Source: Streptomyces pacificus (GTDB lineage Bacteria > Actinomycetota > Actinomycetes > Streptomycetales > Streptomycetaceae). Taken from it: a stretch of DNA of 64,000 bases. The position numbers were made by a program, and so were the translations under genes. A model generated the notes under the pieces. The model saw only the letters and a list, made by a program, of their open reading frames with translations. It was not told where the DNA came from and made no database searches. Position 1 is the stretch's first letter; the number at the start of each line of letters is the position of its first letter. Below, in pieces: positions 50,702 to 60,140 of the stretch. Where the stretch lies: positions 40,423-104,422 of the forward strand of contig NZ_BLLG01000022.1 in the NCBI RefSeq assembly GCF_011766325.1. Reading direction: 5' to 3'.

Positions 50702-51625
50702 TCAGACCAGCCGGCCGACGCCGCCCCACTCGATCCACTCGTCGGTCTGCTGCACCGGGGCCAGTTCGGTGTCCGGCCGCCAGGTGGAAACCTCCACCAG
50801 ACCCGGTTCCAGGATATGGAGGCCGCGGAAGAACTCCGTCACCTCGTGCTCCTCCCGCACCCGGCCCCAGTGCCCGCCGGTGGCCTCCGCCATGAAGTCC
50901 GTGACAAAGCTCCGGATCTCGGGCCGGTCGCTCACCAGCTGACAGACCACCAGAAAACTGCCCGGCGCCAGGCGCTCGGCGACACGGCGGACGAGGCCGG
51001 CGGGATCGTCCTCGTCGGGGATGCAGTGCAGTACCGACACGAACAGGGCTGCGACCGGTCGATCGAAGTCGATCAGCCGGACGGTCTCCTCATGGCCGAG
51101 GATGCCCTCGGTGTCCCGCATGTCGGCCTGGATCACCGCGGTGCGGTCGTTCTCCTCCAGCAAGGCCCGGCCGTGCGCCAGCACGATGGGGTCGTTGTCG
51201 ACGTACACCACCCGCGAATCCGGGTCGACGGCCTGTGCGATCTGGTGCACGTTGTTCTGGGTCGGCAGGCCCGAACCGTGGTCGACGAACTGGCGGATGC
51301 CGTAGTCGTCGGCGAGCGTGCGCACCACCCGCTGCAGGAAGCGACGGTTGTTGACCGCGAGCACCCTGCTGCTCGGCGCCTGCTTCAGCAGCTGCCCGCA
51401 AGCCTCGCGGTCGGACTGGTAGTTGTCGTCGCCCCCCAGGAGGTAGTCGTACATGCGCGCCACACTGGGCACCTTGGTGTCGATGGCGTCGGGGCTCCAC
51501 GACTTGCCGTGCATCCAGTCCTCATCCACGTTGTCACTCAACCCGCTGTTCAGGTCGCTGCTCAGGTCGCTGCTCAGGTCGGCACTCATGCCGTTGCCCA
51601 GACCGTCGCCCAGGCCGCTCTTCAT
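50702..51625 (-). CDS. SAM-dependent methyltransferase (Methyltransf_19/DUF574 type)
   Basis: The 307-residue protein has the family opening PSVARMYDYLLGGDDNYQSD, then VNNRRFLQRVVRTLADDYGI, FVDHGSGLPTQNNVHQIA (SAM motif I variant) and VVYVDNDPIVLAHGRALL. This is a large actinomycete family of unknown substrate. Near the N terminus an LSSD-type repeat coded by CAGGTCGCTGCT units (about 51550-51583) adds Leu-Ser-Ser-Asp copies. No ribosome site precedes this ATG; a later in-frame ATG before the repeat (51589) is possible. Confidence 0.85.
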   Translation of the reverse strand: MKSGLGDGLGNGMSADLSSDLSSDLNSGLSDNVDEDWMHGKSWSPDAIDTKVPSVARMYDYLLGGDDNYQSDREACGQLLKQAPSSRVLAVNNRRFLQRVVRTLADDYGIRQFVDHGSGLPTQNNVHQIAQAVDPDSRVVYVDNDPIVLAHGRALLEENDRTAVIQADMRDTEGILGHEETVRLIDFDRPVAALFVSVLHCIPDEDDPAGLVRRVAERLAPGSFLVVCQLVSDRPEIRSFVTDFMAEATGGHWGRVREEHEVTEFFRGLHILEPGLVEVSTWRPDTELAPVQQTDEWIEWGGVGRLV

Positions 51626-51923
51626 GCGATCGGGAAATCCGGTCGGGGACGCATATGTTAGGGAGCGACGGGGGGCGGGTACAGGGCGTGCGGGCCGACC
51701 AGGGCAGCGGAGGCCGCCTTTCGGCCATGCGCCGTGCGCTCCCCCGGTGGCCGTCCACCCCTGGCTCCCGCGGGGCCCGGCGCCCCGGGGGCCGGCCGCT
51801 TCCAGACCGGCCGCTTCCCGAGGAGGAGGCGGGAACACCGTGACGGCCCCGGCCGACGGACCGGCCGTCACGGCACGGACCGGCCCCCGTGCCCCGGTCA
51901 GGAGAGGACGTCCCCCAGACCCG

Positions 51924-53057
51924 TCAGCGAAGGAAGTCCTCCGCGACCGCCTCCGCGACCCGTTCCAGCAGCGGGCCCGCCTGGGCCATGCAGGCGGCAG
52001 GGTCGGGCTCGAGCTCCAGCAGCGCATAGGCACGGCGGATTCCGGCGCCCGTGAGCGCCTCGTCGGTGAGCGCCAGCCGCCCGCAGACCGCGACCACGTC
52101 GACGCCCTCCGCGCGGGCGGCCGCGGCAACACCGGCCGGGGCCTTGCCGTGGAGGGTCTGCTCGTCGAGTGAGCCCTCACCGGTGACGACCAGGGTCGCC
52201 CGGGACAACGCGCCGGCGAAGCCGAGGATATCGAGCATCACCTCGATACCCGGCCGAAAACGAGCGCCGAGGGCGACCAGCGCGGCGTAGCCGATGCCGC
52301 CGGCCGCACCGGCGCCCGGCAGTCCTGCCCGCTCGGGGCCGAGCACCGCGGCATAGCGGGCGAGTGCGTCGTCCAGTGCGGCCACGTCCTCGGGACAGGC
52401 GCCCTTCTGCGGCCCGAAGACGGCGGGCGCGCCCTTCGGGCCGGTGAGCGGGTTGTCGACATCGCTCGCGAGAATCAGCTCCACACCCTCGAAACGGGCG
52501 TCCAGCCCGGAGAGGTCCGCCGTCGCCATGCCGGTCAGCGCGCCGCCGCCGGGACCGAGTGGCTTGCCGTCCACATCGAGGAAACGCGCCCCCAGGGCGG
52601 CCAGCATCCCCGCACCACCGTCGGTGGCGGCGCTGCCGCCGACCCCGAAGACGATCGTCCGCGCGCCCGCGTCGAGGGCGGCGCGCAGCAGTTCACCCGC
52701 GCCGTAGGTGGTTGCCGTGAGCGGTGCGAAGACGCCCTCGGGAAGCTGCCTCAGCCCGGACGCCTCGGCCATCTCCACCACGGCCGTGGTCCCGCGCAGC
52801 GCGTACGCCGCCGTCACGGGTTCGCCGAGCGGGCCGGTGACCTCGGCCTGACGGCGTTCGAACCCGGCCGCCACGGCCGCGGCGACGGTGCCGTCACCGC
52901 CGTCGGCGACCGGCAGGGCCTCCACCTCGAGCCCCGGTACGACCCGCCGCAGCCCCGCGGCCACCCGCTCCGCGACCTGCTCGGCCGTGAGCGAGCCCTT
53001 GAACTTGTCCGCCGCCACCAGCACGCGTGGGGCCTTCACTGCTCCGTCCGCCACCAT
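51924..53057 (-). CDS. glxK: Glycerate kinase
   Basis: The 377-residue protein is a GlxK-type glycerate kinase that phosphorylates glycerate with ATP. VLVAADKFKGSLTAEQVAERVA, VADGGDGTVAA, VFGVGGSAATDGGAGML and GPQKGACPEDV are the family motifs. In an organism with the ethylmalonyl-CoA pathway it could help process glyoxylate-derived glycerate, but the gene is not close to that operon. AAGGGA lies about 3 nt before the ATG. Confidence 0.93.
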   Translation of the reverse strand: MVADGAVKAPRVLVAADKFKGSLTAEQVAERVAAGLRRVVPGLEVEALPVADGGDGTVAAAVAAGFERRQAEVTGPLGEPVTAAYALRGTTAVVEMAEASGLRQLPEGVFAPLTATTYGAGELLRAALDAGARTIVFGVGGSAATDGGAGMLAALGARFLDVDGKPLGPGGGALTGMATADLSGLDARFEGVELILASDVDNPLTGPKGAPAVFGPQKGACPEDVAALDDALARYAAVLGPERAGLPGAGAAGGIGYAALVALGARFRPGIEVMLDILGFAGALSRATLVVTGEGSLDEQTLHGKAPAGVAAAARAEGVDVVAVCGRLALTDEALTGAGIRRAYALLELEPDPAACMAQAGPLLERVAEAVAEDFLR

Positions 53058-53393
53058 CGATCCCTTGCTTTCGAACAGGCAGTCGCGCCGACCCGACCCT
53101 ATCCGCAGCGGACACCTTTGGAAAGCAGACAGGTTTGGAACCATTCCACTCCCGGGGCGTGGCGGGGCGGGGCGGACCTGCCCGAAAGGGGACTCCCCTG
53201 AGCGCACTCGGTCCGGTTCCGGCGCGCGCTCGCCGCGTCCGACGTTCTGACGGCGGGAACGGCTCCCGCCGAGCCGGTCGGCGGCCGCCCGGCGGGCTGA
53301 ACCGCACGCAGCGGGGGCAGCCCCTGCCTCCGGGCGCGGGCGCGGGGAGAAACCGGGTCGCCCGCCCCGCAGTCCCCTGCGTACGCTCGCCGC
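53058..53393. other. Divergent intergenic region upstream of the sirtuin gene
   Basis: No gene is supported. TACGCT at 53382-53387 ends 6 nt before the sirtuin ATG, a leaderless arrangement. Confidence 0.5.
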
Positions 53394-54110
53394 ATGGCCA
53401 TGGTCGCGATTCTCAGCGGAGCCGGTATCTCCACGGACTCGGGCATCCCCGACTACCGCGGGCCCAACGGCCTCTGGCGGCGTGATCCGCAGGCCGAGAA
53501 ACTGGTCAGCTACGCGCACTACCTGTCCGACCCGGAGATCCGCAGGCGCTCGTGGCGCATGCGCCTCGACGGCCCCGTCCTGCACGCCGAGCCGAACGCC
53601 GCGCACCTCGCCGTCGCCGAGTTCGCGCGCAGCGGGCACACGCTCCGGGTGATCACTCAGAACGTGGACGGACTGCACCAGAAGGCGGGCGTACCGGACC
53701 GCAAGGTCCTGGAACTGCACGGCACCGCACGGACGGTGGTGTGCGTCGGCTGCCGGGCCCGCTCGTCCATGGCCGACGCCCTGGAGCGGGTGAGGGCCGG
53801 TGCGGCCGATCCCGCCTGCACGTCCTGCGGCGGGATCCTGAAGTCGGCGACCGTCATGTTCGGCCAGAGCCTCGACCCGGTGGTGCTCGGGGAGGCGATG
53901 GGCATCGCCAAGGCGTCCGAGGTGTTCATCGTGGTGGGCTCCAGCCTCCAGGTGCAGCCCGCCGCCTCGCTGGCCCGGATCGCGGCCGAGCACGGGGCGC
54001 GGCTGATCATCATGAACGCGGAGCCGACTCCCTACGACGAACTGGCCGACGAGGTGGTCACCGAACCGATCGGCTCGGCGCTGCCCGCACTGCTGCGGCG
54101 CCTGCGCTGA
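53394..54110 (+). CDS. cobB: NAD-dependent protein deacylase (sirtuin)
   Basis: The 238-residue Sir2-family enzyme removes acyl groups from lysines using NAD. LSGAGISTDSGIPDYRGPNGLW opens the NAD pocket, VITQNVDGLHQKAG and LELHGT hold the catalytic site and histidine, and CVGCRA with CTSCGG bind zinc. VFIVVGSSLQVQPAA is the second NAD motif. The Tyr/Arg pair that marks desuccinylases is not evident. Its start has a -10 box at 6 nt and no ribosome site. Confidence 0.94.
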   Translation: MAMVAILSGAGISTDSGIPDYRGPNGLWRRDPQAEKLVSYAHYLSDPEIRRRSWRMRLDGPVLHAEPNAAHLAVAEFARSGHTLRVITQNVDGLHQKAGVPDRKVLELHGTARTVVCVGCRARSSMADALERVRAGAADPACTSCGGILKSATVMFGQSLDPVVLGEAMGIAKASEVFIVVGSSLQVQPAASLARIAAEHGARLIIMNAEPTPYDELADEVVTEPIGSALPALLRRLR

Positions 54111-54194
54111 CGACCCGCCGCCGGTGCGGCGGGATATCCCGACCGGCCAGCGGATGCGGCGGCCGTGCCGGGACGGTACCGCCGCCGCGTCGGC

Positions 54195-54689
54195 TCAGAA
54201 GAGCCCGTCGCCGGAGGCGCCCCGCTCGAAGGCCAGCAGCCGCTGCTTGCGGTCGAGCCCGCCGCCGTAACCCGTCAGACCGCCGGAGGCCCCGACCACC
54301 CGGTGGCAGGGGACGATGATCCCGATCGGGTTTCTGCCGTTGGCGAGGCCGACGGCGCGTGCGGCACCGGGGTTGCCGAGCGCCCCGGCGAGCTCGCCGT
54401 AGCTGCGGGTCTCGCCGTAGGGGATCAGCAGCAGCTGCTCCCAGACGGTGCGCTGGAAGGGCGTGCCCGCGAGATGCAGCGGCAGGTCGAAACTCCTTCG
54501 CTCGCCGGCGAAGTAGCCGTCGAGCTGGCGGATCACCTCGCGGAAGGGCCGGGGGTCGGGGTCGCCGAAGGTCTCCTCGCCGGGGCGGTGGCGCTGCCGG
54601 GTCATGTACAGGCCGCTGAGGACGGAGTCCGTGGCGACGAGGGTGAGCGGGCCGTACGGGCTGTCGACGACGGTATGGGTGCGGTTCAT
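54195..54689 (-). CDS. ogt: Methylated-DNA-protein-cysteine methyltransferase
   Basis: The 164-residue suicide repair protein takes methyl groups from O6-methylguanine onto Cys128 in IVPCHRVV. TPFQRTVWEQLLLIPYGETRSYGELA is the helix-turn-helix that binds DNA, and NPIGI precedes the active site. GAGGAA lies about 5 nt before the ATG. It follows the Ada-AlkA gene by 68 bp in the same direction, forming an alkylation-repair unit. Confidence 0.94.
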   Translation of the reverse strand: MNRTHTVVDSPYGPLTLVATDSVLSGLYMTRQRHRPGEETFGDPDPRPFREVIRQLDGYFAGERRSFDLPLHLAGTPFQRTVWEQLLLIPYGETRSYGELAGALGNPGAARAVGLANGRNPIGIIVPCHRVVGASGGLTGYGGGLDRKQRLLAFERGASGDGLF

Positions 54690-54722
54690 GGGTATTCCTC
54701 GCGTTCCGTTCCTCAAGGTGTT

Positions 54723-54758
54723 CGGCTTGTTCGGCCGGCTCGGCTTGTTCGGCCGGCT
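54723..54758. repeat. 18-bp tandem repeat x2 between repair genes
   Basis: CGGCTTGTTCGGCCGGCT is present twice, head to tail, ending at the stop codon of the Ada-AlkA gene. Confidence 0.8.
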
Positions 54759-56281
54759 CAGACGGGGAGACGGTTGATCGGGTGGTCGCCGGTGGCCCAG
54801 AGGTACTGGACGGCGTAGGCGCGCCACGGCCGCCAGGCGGCGGCGCGAGCGGTGAGCGCGGCCGGCGTCGACGGAAGTCCCAGCCCGGCGGCGGCGTGCC
54901 GGACCCCGAGATCGGTGGGCAGGAAGGCATCCGGGTCGCCGAGTGCCCGCATGGCGATGACTTCCACGGTCCAGGGCCCGAGGCCGGGCAGCTCGGAGAG
55001 CCGGGCGCGGGCCTCGTCCCAGTCGCTGCCCGGACCGAGGCGGATCCTTCCGCCGGCGAGCGCCCCGAAGAGCGTGGTGAGGGCGGTCCGCCGGCTGCGG
55101 GGGAAGGCGAGGCGCTCCGGGTCGACGGCGGCCAGGGCGCCGGGACCGGGGAAGAGATGGGTGAGGCCGCCCTCGGGGTCCTGTACGGGCGTGCCGTGGG
55201 CGGTGACCAGCCGGGCGGCGTGGGTACGGGCAGCCGCGGTGGAGACCTGCTGGCCGAGGACGGCCCGTACGGCGAATTCCGCCGCATCGGGGGTTCGCGG
55301 CACGCGCCGGCCCGGCGCCTTGTCCACGAGCGGGGCGAGCAGCGGGTCGCTGCGGAGCTGGCCGTCCACGGCGACCGGATCGGCGTCCAGGTCGAGCATC
55401 CGGCGGCAGACGCTGATGGCCAGGGTGAGGTCGCGGTGGTCGGTGAGGGACAGCCGGCACGCGATATGGTCCGGCCGCGGGGCCAGGGACACGATGCCGT
55501 GCCCGTTCGGCAGGGTGAGCGTGCGACGGTAGGCGCCTTCCCGCCACTCCTCCACCCCGGGCACGGCGGTCGCGGCCAGATGCCCGAAGAGGTTGTCGGG
55601 GTTGAGCGGCGCGCGGAACGGAAGGCGCAGCGTGATGACGCCCGGTGCCGCCGGGAGCGGCGCTCCGCCGCGCCGGGTCGCCGCGCGGTTCCGCAGCTCG
55701 CCCGGGGCCAACGCGAACACCTCGCGGACGGTGTCGTTGAAGGTCCGGATGGACGAGAAGCCCGCGGCGAATGCCACGTCAGCCAGGGGCAGCGAGGTCG
55801 TCTCCGCGAGGATCCGTGCGGTCTGCGCCCGCTGCGCCCGGGCCAGTGCCAGCGGTCCTGCGCCGACCTCGGCGAGGAGCTGCCGCTCGATCTGCCGGGT
55901 CGAGTACCCCAGCCGGGCCGCGAGGCCGGTCACGCCCTCCCGGTCGACGACCCCGTCCTGGATAAGCCGCATCGCACGGGCGACGGCGTCGGCGCGGGCG
56001 TTCCACTCCGGCGAACCGGGGCTGGTGTCCGGGCGGCACCGCTTGCAGGCCCGGAACCCGGCCTGCTGGCAGGCAGCCGCGCTGGGGTAGAAGGTCATGT
56101 TCCCGGCCCGCGGTGGAACGGCGGGGCAGCTGGGCCGGCAGTAGATGCGGGTCGTCAGCACGGCGGTGAAGAACCACCCGTCGAACCGCGCGTCCCTGGA
56201 CCGCACGGCCCGCACGCAGCGCTCGGTGTCGGTGTGCATGGACGGACGCACGTCGGAAGGCATGGCTCCAGCATCGTCCAT
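54758..56281 (-). CDS. Ada-AlkA fusion: alkylation response regulator and DNA-3-methyladenine glycosylase
   Basis: The 507-residue protein joins three parts. Residues 20-90 form the Ada metal-binding domain with Cys48, Cys52, Cys79 and Cys82 (TRIYCRPSC and CKRCRP), where Cys48 takes methyl from phosphotriesters. Residues 95-200 are an AraC DNA-binding domain (LAARLGYSTRQIERQLLAEV, FAAGFSSIRTFNDTVREVF). The rest is AlkA glycosylase with the helix-hairpin-helix LSELPGLGPWTVEVIAMRAL and the catalytic Asp in PTDLGV. It probably activates its own gene and ogt when methylated. Three in-frame ATGs make the start uncertain; the longest is given. Confidence 0.92.
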   Translation of the reverse strand: MDDAGAMPSDVRPSMHTDTERCVRAVRSRDARFDGWFFTAVLTTRIYCRPSCPAVPPRAGNMTFYPSAAACQQAGFRACKRCRPDTSPGSPEWNARADAVARAMRLIQDGVVDREGVTGLAARLGYSTRQIERQLLAEVGAGPLALARAQRAQTARILAETTSLPLADVAFAAGFSSIRTFNDTVREVFALAPGELRNRAATRRGGAPLPAAPGVITLRLPFRAPLNPDNLFGHLAATAVPGVEEWREGAYRRTLTLPNGHGIVSLAPRPDHIACRLSLTDHRDLTLAISVCRRMLDLDADPVAVDGQLRSDPLLAPLVDKAPGRRVPRTPDAAEFAVRAVLGQQVSTAAARTHAARLVTAHGTPVQDPEGGLTHLFPGPGALAAVDPERLAFPRSRRTALTTLFGALAGGRIRLGPGSDWDEARARLSELPGLGPWTVEVIAMRALGDPDAFLPTDLGVRHAAAGLGLPSTPAALTARAAAWRPWRAYAVQYLWATGDHPINRLPV

Positions 56282-57029
56282 GGTGAGACCGGACGCTGGC
56301 GAGAAAACGACATGACGACGGCCAGGGGAGTGCGCGGGGCGGCCCGCCTCGGGTCAAGGCCTGGGCCGGGGCCCGGGAGCCGGAGACCGGGGGCGGTCCA
56401 GGGGCCCGCCGGTCGTCCCCCGTGCCGGGACCGTTGGTGATGGGTGGTCCTCGCACCGGGTACGTCGGCCGGTCCCCGGCGCCGGGGGTGTCAGTCACCA
56501 CAGGGGCGCGGTGCCGGTCTCCTGCCGGGAGAGCCGGGAGACACGGGAGAGCCGGGAGACACGGGGAGTACGGGCGCCTCGGTCCCCTGCGCGGCAGTGC
56601 CGGGGAAGCCGGAAGGGCCGGGGGACGTCAGCCCTTCCCCGGCGCCGGGTCTCCGGTACGGGGAGGATGCGGGTGTCGCCGGTGATCGGGCGATCGGCGC
56701 GCAGGGCGTCCCACAGGGCACGGGAGCGCGACTCGTGCCAGGGCAGCGTGGATCCCGCGCCCGGCACACGGTGGTCGAAGTGGCACGACCGGGTCCCGCA
56801 GGCCGACGGCACAGCCGACATCACACGGGCCCCGCGGAGCGGATCGGCCGGCGGCTTCCGGACGCGACCGGAGCCGCCGGCGCTGCCGCGGGAAGCGGAG
56901 AGTGCACACGCCGGGTACGGATCGTCGCGTGGGTCCCGGCTCCCCTTGTGCGGCGGGTGTGCGGCGGGCGTGGGGCGGGCTGCTCCGGCCGGTGTGCCGG
57001 AGCAGCCCGTCCACTGACTCCGGCCGGCG
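56282..57029. repeat. Intergenic region with GAGCCGGGAGACACGG repeats
   Basis: No gene is supported. Units of 18 bp (GCCGGGAGACACGGGAGA) occur near 56533-56568, and further direct repeats of GGGAGA are nearby. Confidence 0.6.
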
Positions 57030-57413
57030 TCAGACGCAGATGCTGCCGGCGCAGACGTTGACGTTCGTCGGCAGCACGGTCTTGCCGTAGTTCGCGAGGG
57101 TCGTGATGACCGTCGTCTCCAGGGCGCCGATCTGGACGGTGACGGGCGCGTTGACGTTGTTGTCCGCGACGTTGACCAGCGCGATCTCGAGGTCGTTGAT
57201 CTGGGTGCCGTTGAGGGCGCTGACGCCACCGATGTCGATGGTGATGTCGTTGAGCACGTCGTCGACGGTGATCACGCCGGAGCAGTTCACCCCGACACTC
57301 TGGTTCGCGCAGGTGTACGGGTGCGATGAGGATGCGGACGCGGCCGGGGCGAACAGTCCGCCGGCCAGGACGGCGGCTGCGGCGGCTGCGGCGACGCGAG
57401 CGATCTTCGGCAC
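57030..57413 (-). CDS. Secreted small protein with four cysteines
   Basis: A 127-residue protein with a Sec signal peptide (about residues 1-27, ending APAASAS). The mature part has four cysteines: TCANQSVGVNCSG near the start and CAGSIC at the end, consistent with two disulfides. Between them are beta-type strands with many Val, Asn and Thr (VTVDDVLNDITIDIGGVS-like). I do not recognise a named family; similar secreted proteins occur in streptomycetes. The GTG two codons inside was chosen because GGAG lies 5 nt before it. A 110-nt leader with a relatively AT-rich promoter precedes it. Confidence 0.75.
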   Translation of the reverse strand: MPKIARVAAAAAAAVLAGGLFAPAASASSSHPYTCANQSVGVNCSGVITVDDVLNDITIDIGGVSALNGTQINDLEIALVNVADNNVNAPVTVQIGALETTVITTLANYGKTVLPTNVNVCAGSICV

Positions 57414-58124
57414 AAGCACTCCTTTCGTCTTCGCCGTTTTCCGGCGAAGGGACCAATGGGAACGGGCTCCGCCCGTGGAATCCGGCGGGCCCGCGGAAAA
57501 CTCTGGCAGAGCCGCGACCGGAATTCAGCACACGTCAGCGACCTTCCCACTGGTAATAAGCTTTGATTCTCATGTGGCTAATTTTTCGAACAACACGCCG
57601 TGGCTGACGATCCACTCCAAACACGATTGCGGATGCGAGCACGCCGCCCCCCTCCTGTCCCGGGCGACACCAGCCCTCGAGCCAGGGGATGTCGTGCACA
57701 TGCCCTCCGCAACGGCGAGGGTCGCACATACGGGCGGGGCTTCGAGAACACCTTCGCCCCCCAACGGGGACGCCTCGGAACCGCCTCGGAACCGCCTCGG
57801 AAGCATCACGGATCCGGCGCCGGAAAAGCCGAAGGAAATCCGGCGAAGGAAACCGGATTCCAGCACCCGGGAATGGCGCCGGGTGACGGTGTCGCGGATC
57901 GGCTGGACCGAGGAAGCACTATCAACACCGCGGCCTCGCCTGTGAGGAACTCACCACCCGGGCCGCGGTTCACAGCGCCGCGACGGGCGGCCCCGCACGG
58001 CTCACGGCGAACGGGACCCGCCCGTCCTGCGCGGAACCCGCGAGGGACGAGCGGCGGCCTCGTATCCGCCGGAGCCCCTGGCCGTCGCCCGGACGCGACG
58101 GACCGGTACGGCCGCGGTCTCCGC
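57414..58124. other. Intergenic region with promoter-like AT-rich segment
   Basis: No gene is supported. An AT-rich block near 57550-57600 (TAATAAGCTTTGATTCTC) probably holds the secreted-protein promoter. GCCTCGGAACC is repeated three times near 57772-57799. Confidence 0.5.
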
Positions 58125-58643
58125 TCAGCCGAGCTGCCGGGCGAACGCCTGGTACGCCCGATCGTCGAACAGCACGAACCGCACCTCTTCGACGGCGGCC
58201 GGGCAGTCGCGCACCGCTTCCACCGCGATCCGGGCCGCGTCGTCCATCGGCCACCGGTACACACCGGTGGAGATCGCCGGGAACGCGACCGTACGGGCGC
58301 CCAGTTCGTCGGCGACGCGGAGGCATTCCCGGTAGCAGGAGGCGAGCAGGGTGCCGCGGTCCTCCGTGGTGCTGTGGACTGGGCCGACGGTGTGGATGAC
58401 CCACCGGGCCGGCAGTCTCCCGGCAGTGGTCGCGACCGCCCGGCCGGTCGGCAGACCGCCGCCGTAGTGGGCTGCCCGCAGCTTCCGGCACGCCTCCAGG
58501 ACCTCCGGCCCGCCGCGCCGGTGGATCGCCCCGTCCACCCCTCCGCCGCCGAGAAGCGAGGAGTTCGCGGCGTTGACGACGGCGTCGGCGTCCTGCTCGG
58601 TGATGTCGCCGCGGACGAGAGTGATCGCGAACTGTCCGGTCAT
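58125..58643 (-). CDS. Macrodomain ADP-ribose hydrolase-like protein
   Basis: The 172-residue single macrodomain has VVNAANSSLLGGGGVDGAIHRRGG, the ADP-ribose-binding loop with catalytic Asn/Asp of MacroD/YmdB enzymes, and PAISTGVYRWP. It would hydrolyse O-acetyl-ADP-ribose, the by-product of sirtuins, or remove ADP-ribose from proteins. A sirtuin gene lies about 4 kb away. A near-consensus -10 (CATGAT) 6 nt before the ATG suggests leaderless expression. Confidence 0.92.
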   Translation of the reverse strand: MTGQFAITLVRGDITEQDADAVVNAANSSLLGGGGVDGAIHRRGGPEVLEACRKLRAAHYGGGLPTGRAVATTAGRLPARWVIHTVGPVHSTTEDRGTLLASCYRECLRVADELGARTVAFPAISTGVYRWPMDDAARIAVEAVRDCPAAVEEVRFVLFDDRAYQAFARQLG

Positions 58644-58721
58644 GACCCCATCATGCCCGCTGCCCACCGCCCGCTGCCCACCGCCCACCAGCAGTGCGGC
58701 GGCACCAGAACGGGCGACGAC

Positions 58722-60140
58722 TCAGCGTCGGCCGCACAGCCGCCGCCACACCGCCTTGGCCGCGTTGTGCCCGGACATCCCGTGCACCCCCGGGCCGGGC
58801 GGGGTCGCTGACGAGCACAGGAACACCGCGGGGTGCGGGGTCCGGTACGGGAACAGCGTCGCCTTGGGGCGCAGCAGCAGCTGGAGGCCGGTCGCCGCGC
58901 CGCACGCGATGTCGCCGCCGACGTAGTTGGCGTTGCGCGCGGCCAGTTGCGGCGGCCCGGCCACGGCACGGGCGAGCACCAGATCGCGGAAGCCGGGGGC
59001 GAAGCGCTCGATCTGCCGCTCCATCGTGTCCGTGAGATCGCCCTGCCACCCGTGCGGGACATGGCCGTAGGCCCAGAAGACGTGCCTGCCCTCGGGGGCC
59101 CGGGAGGGGTCGACCAGGGTGGGCTGCGCGGTGATCAGGAACGGGGTACCGGGAACGCGGCCGCCGGATGCCCGGCGGAGCGCGGTGCCGATCTCTCGGC
59201 TGCTGGGACCGATCTGGACCGTTCCGGCGCGGCGGGGCTCCTCGGCCGTCCAGGGCACCGGCCCGTCCAGGGCGTAGTCGATCTTGAAGACGCTCGCCCC
59301 GTACCGGTAGCCCTCGTAGGCCCTGCCCAGACCCGCGATCCGCGCGAGTGCCGTGGGCGAGGTGTCGAAGACATAGGCACGGGCGGGCGGCAGATCGTCG
59401 AGGCGTTTGATCTCGGTCCCGGTGTGGATCGTGCCGCCGCAGTCGCGTACGTACGCGGCGAGGGCGTCGGAGATCGTCTGCGAGCCGCCGCGGGGCAGCG
59501 GCCAGCCGACGGCGTGCGCGGCGAGGGCGAAGACCAGGCCGACGGCGCCGGTGCCGATGCCGGTCAACGGGCCGATCACATGGGCGACGAGTCCGGCGAA
59601 CAGGGCACGGGCCCGGTCGTCGCGGAACCGGCGCATCAGCCATGTGGAGGGCGGGAGTCCGTCGAGGCCGAAGCGGGCCAGGGTGAGCGGATCGCGCGGC
59701 AGGGCGCTGAGCGGCAGGGACATGAAGTCCCGCACGAGGGTGTCCCACCTGCTGAGGTACGGGGTGACCAGTCGGCGGTACGCGCCGGCGTCCCGGGGCC
59801 CGAACGAGGCGGCGGTCTCCGCCACCGAGCGGGAGAGGACGGCGGCGGTGCCGTCGTCGAACGGGTGGGCCATGGGCAGCGGCGGCTGGAGCCACTGAAG
59901 CCCGTACCGGGCGAGCGGCATGGCGTTGAACGCGGGAGAACCCGCGCCCAGCGGATGCACCGCCGAGCAGGGGTCGTGGCGGAAGCCCGGGAGTGTGAGC
60001 TCCTCGGTCCTGGCACCGCCCCCGACGGTGTCCAGGGCCTCGAAGACGGCGACCGAGAACCCGCGACGCGCCAGCTCGGCGGCTGCGGTCAGTCCGTTGG
60101 GCCCCGCTCCCACGACGACGGCATCGAGCATCGACGGCAC
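58722..60140 (-). CDS. Phytoene-desaturase-like FAD oxidoreductase
   Basis: The 472-residue protein begins with the dinucleotide fold VVVGAGPNGLTAAAELARRGFSVAVFEA and ends with HGMSGHNAAKAVWRRL, as in CrtI-like amine oxidases. Substrate unknown; no carotenoid genes are near, and standalone members of this family act in lipid or pigment redox steps. The GTG follows AGGAGG by 6 nt. Confidence 0.88.
   Translation of the reverse strand: MPSMLDAVVVGAGPNGLTAAAELARRGFSVAVFEALDTVGGGARTEELTLPGFRHDPCSAVHPLGAGSPAFNAMPLARYGLQWLQPPLPMAHPFDDGTAAVLSRSVAETAASFGPRDAGAYRRLVTPYLSRWDTLVRDFMSLPLSALPRDPLTLARFGLDGLPPSTWLMRRFRDDRARALFAGLVAHVIGPLTGIGTGAVGLVFALAAHAVGWPLPRGGSQTISDALAAYVRDCGGTIHTGTEIKRLDDLPPARAYVFDTSPTALARIAGLGRAYEGYRYGASVFKIDYALDGPVPWTAEEPRRAGTVQIGPSSREIGTALRRASGGRVPGTPFLITAQPTLVDPSRAPEGRHVFWAYGHVPHGWQGDLTDTMERQIERFAPGFRDLVLARAVAGPPQLAARNANYVGGDIACGAATGLQLLLRPKATLFPYRTPHPAVFLCSSATPPGPGVHGMSGHNAAKAVWRRLCGRR

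Noticed and set aside
57030..57413. Chaplin or rodlin
   Set aside because: Signal peptide and secretion fit, but length, cysteine spacing and motifs do not match either family.
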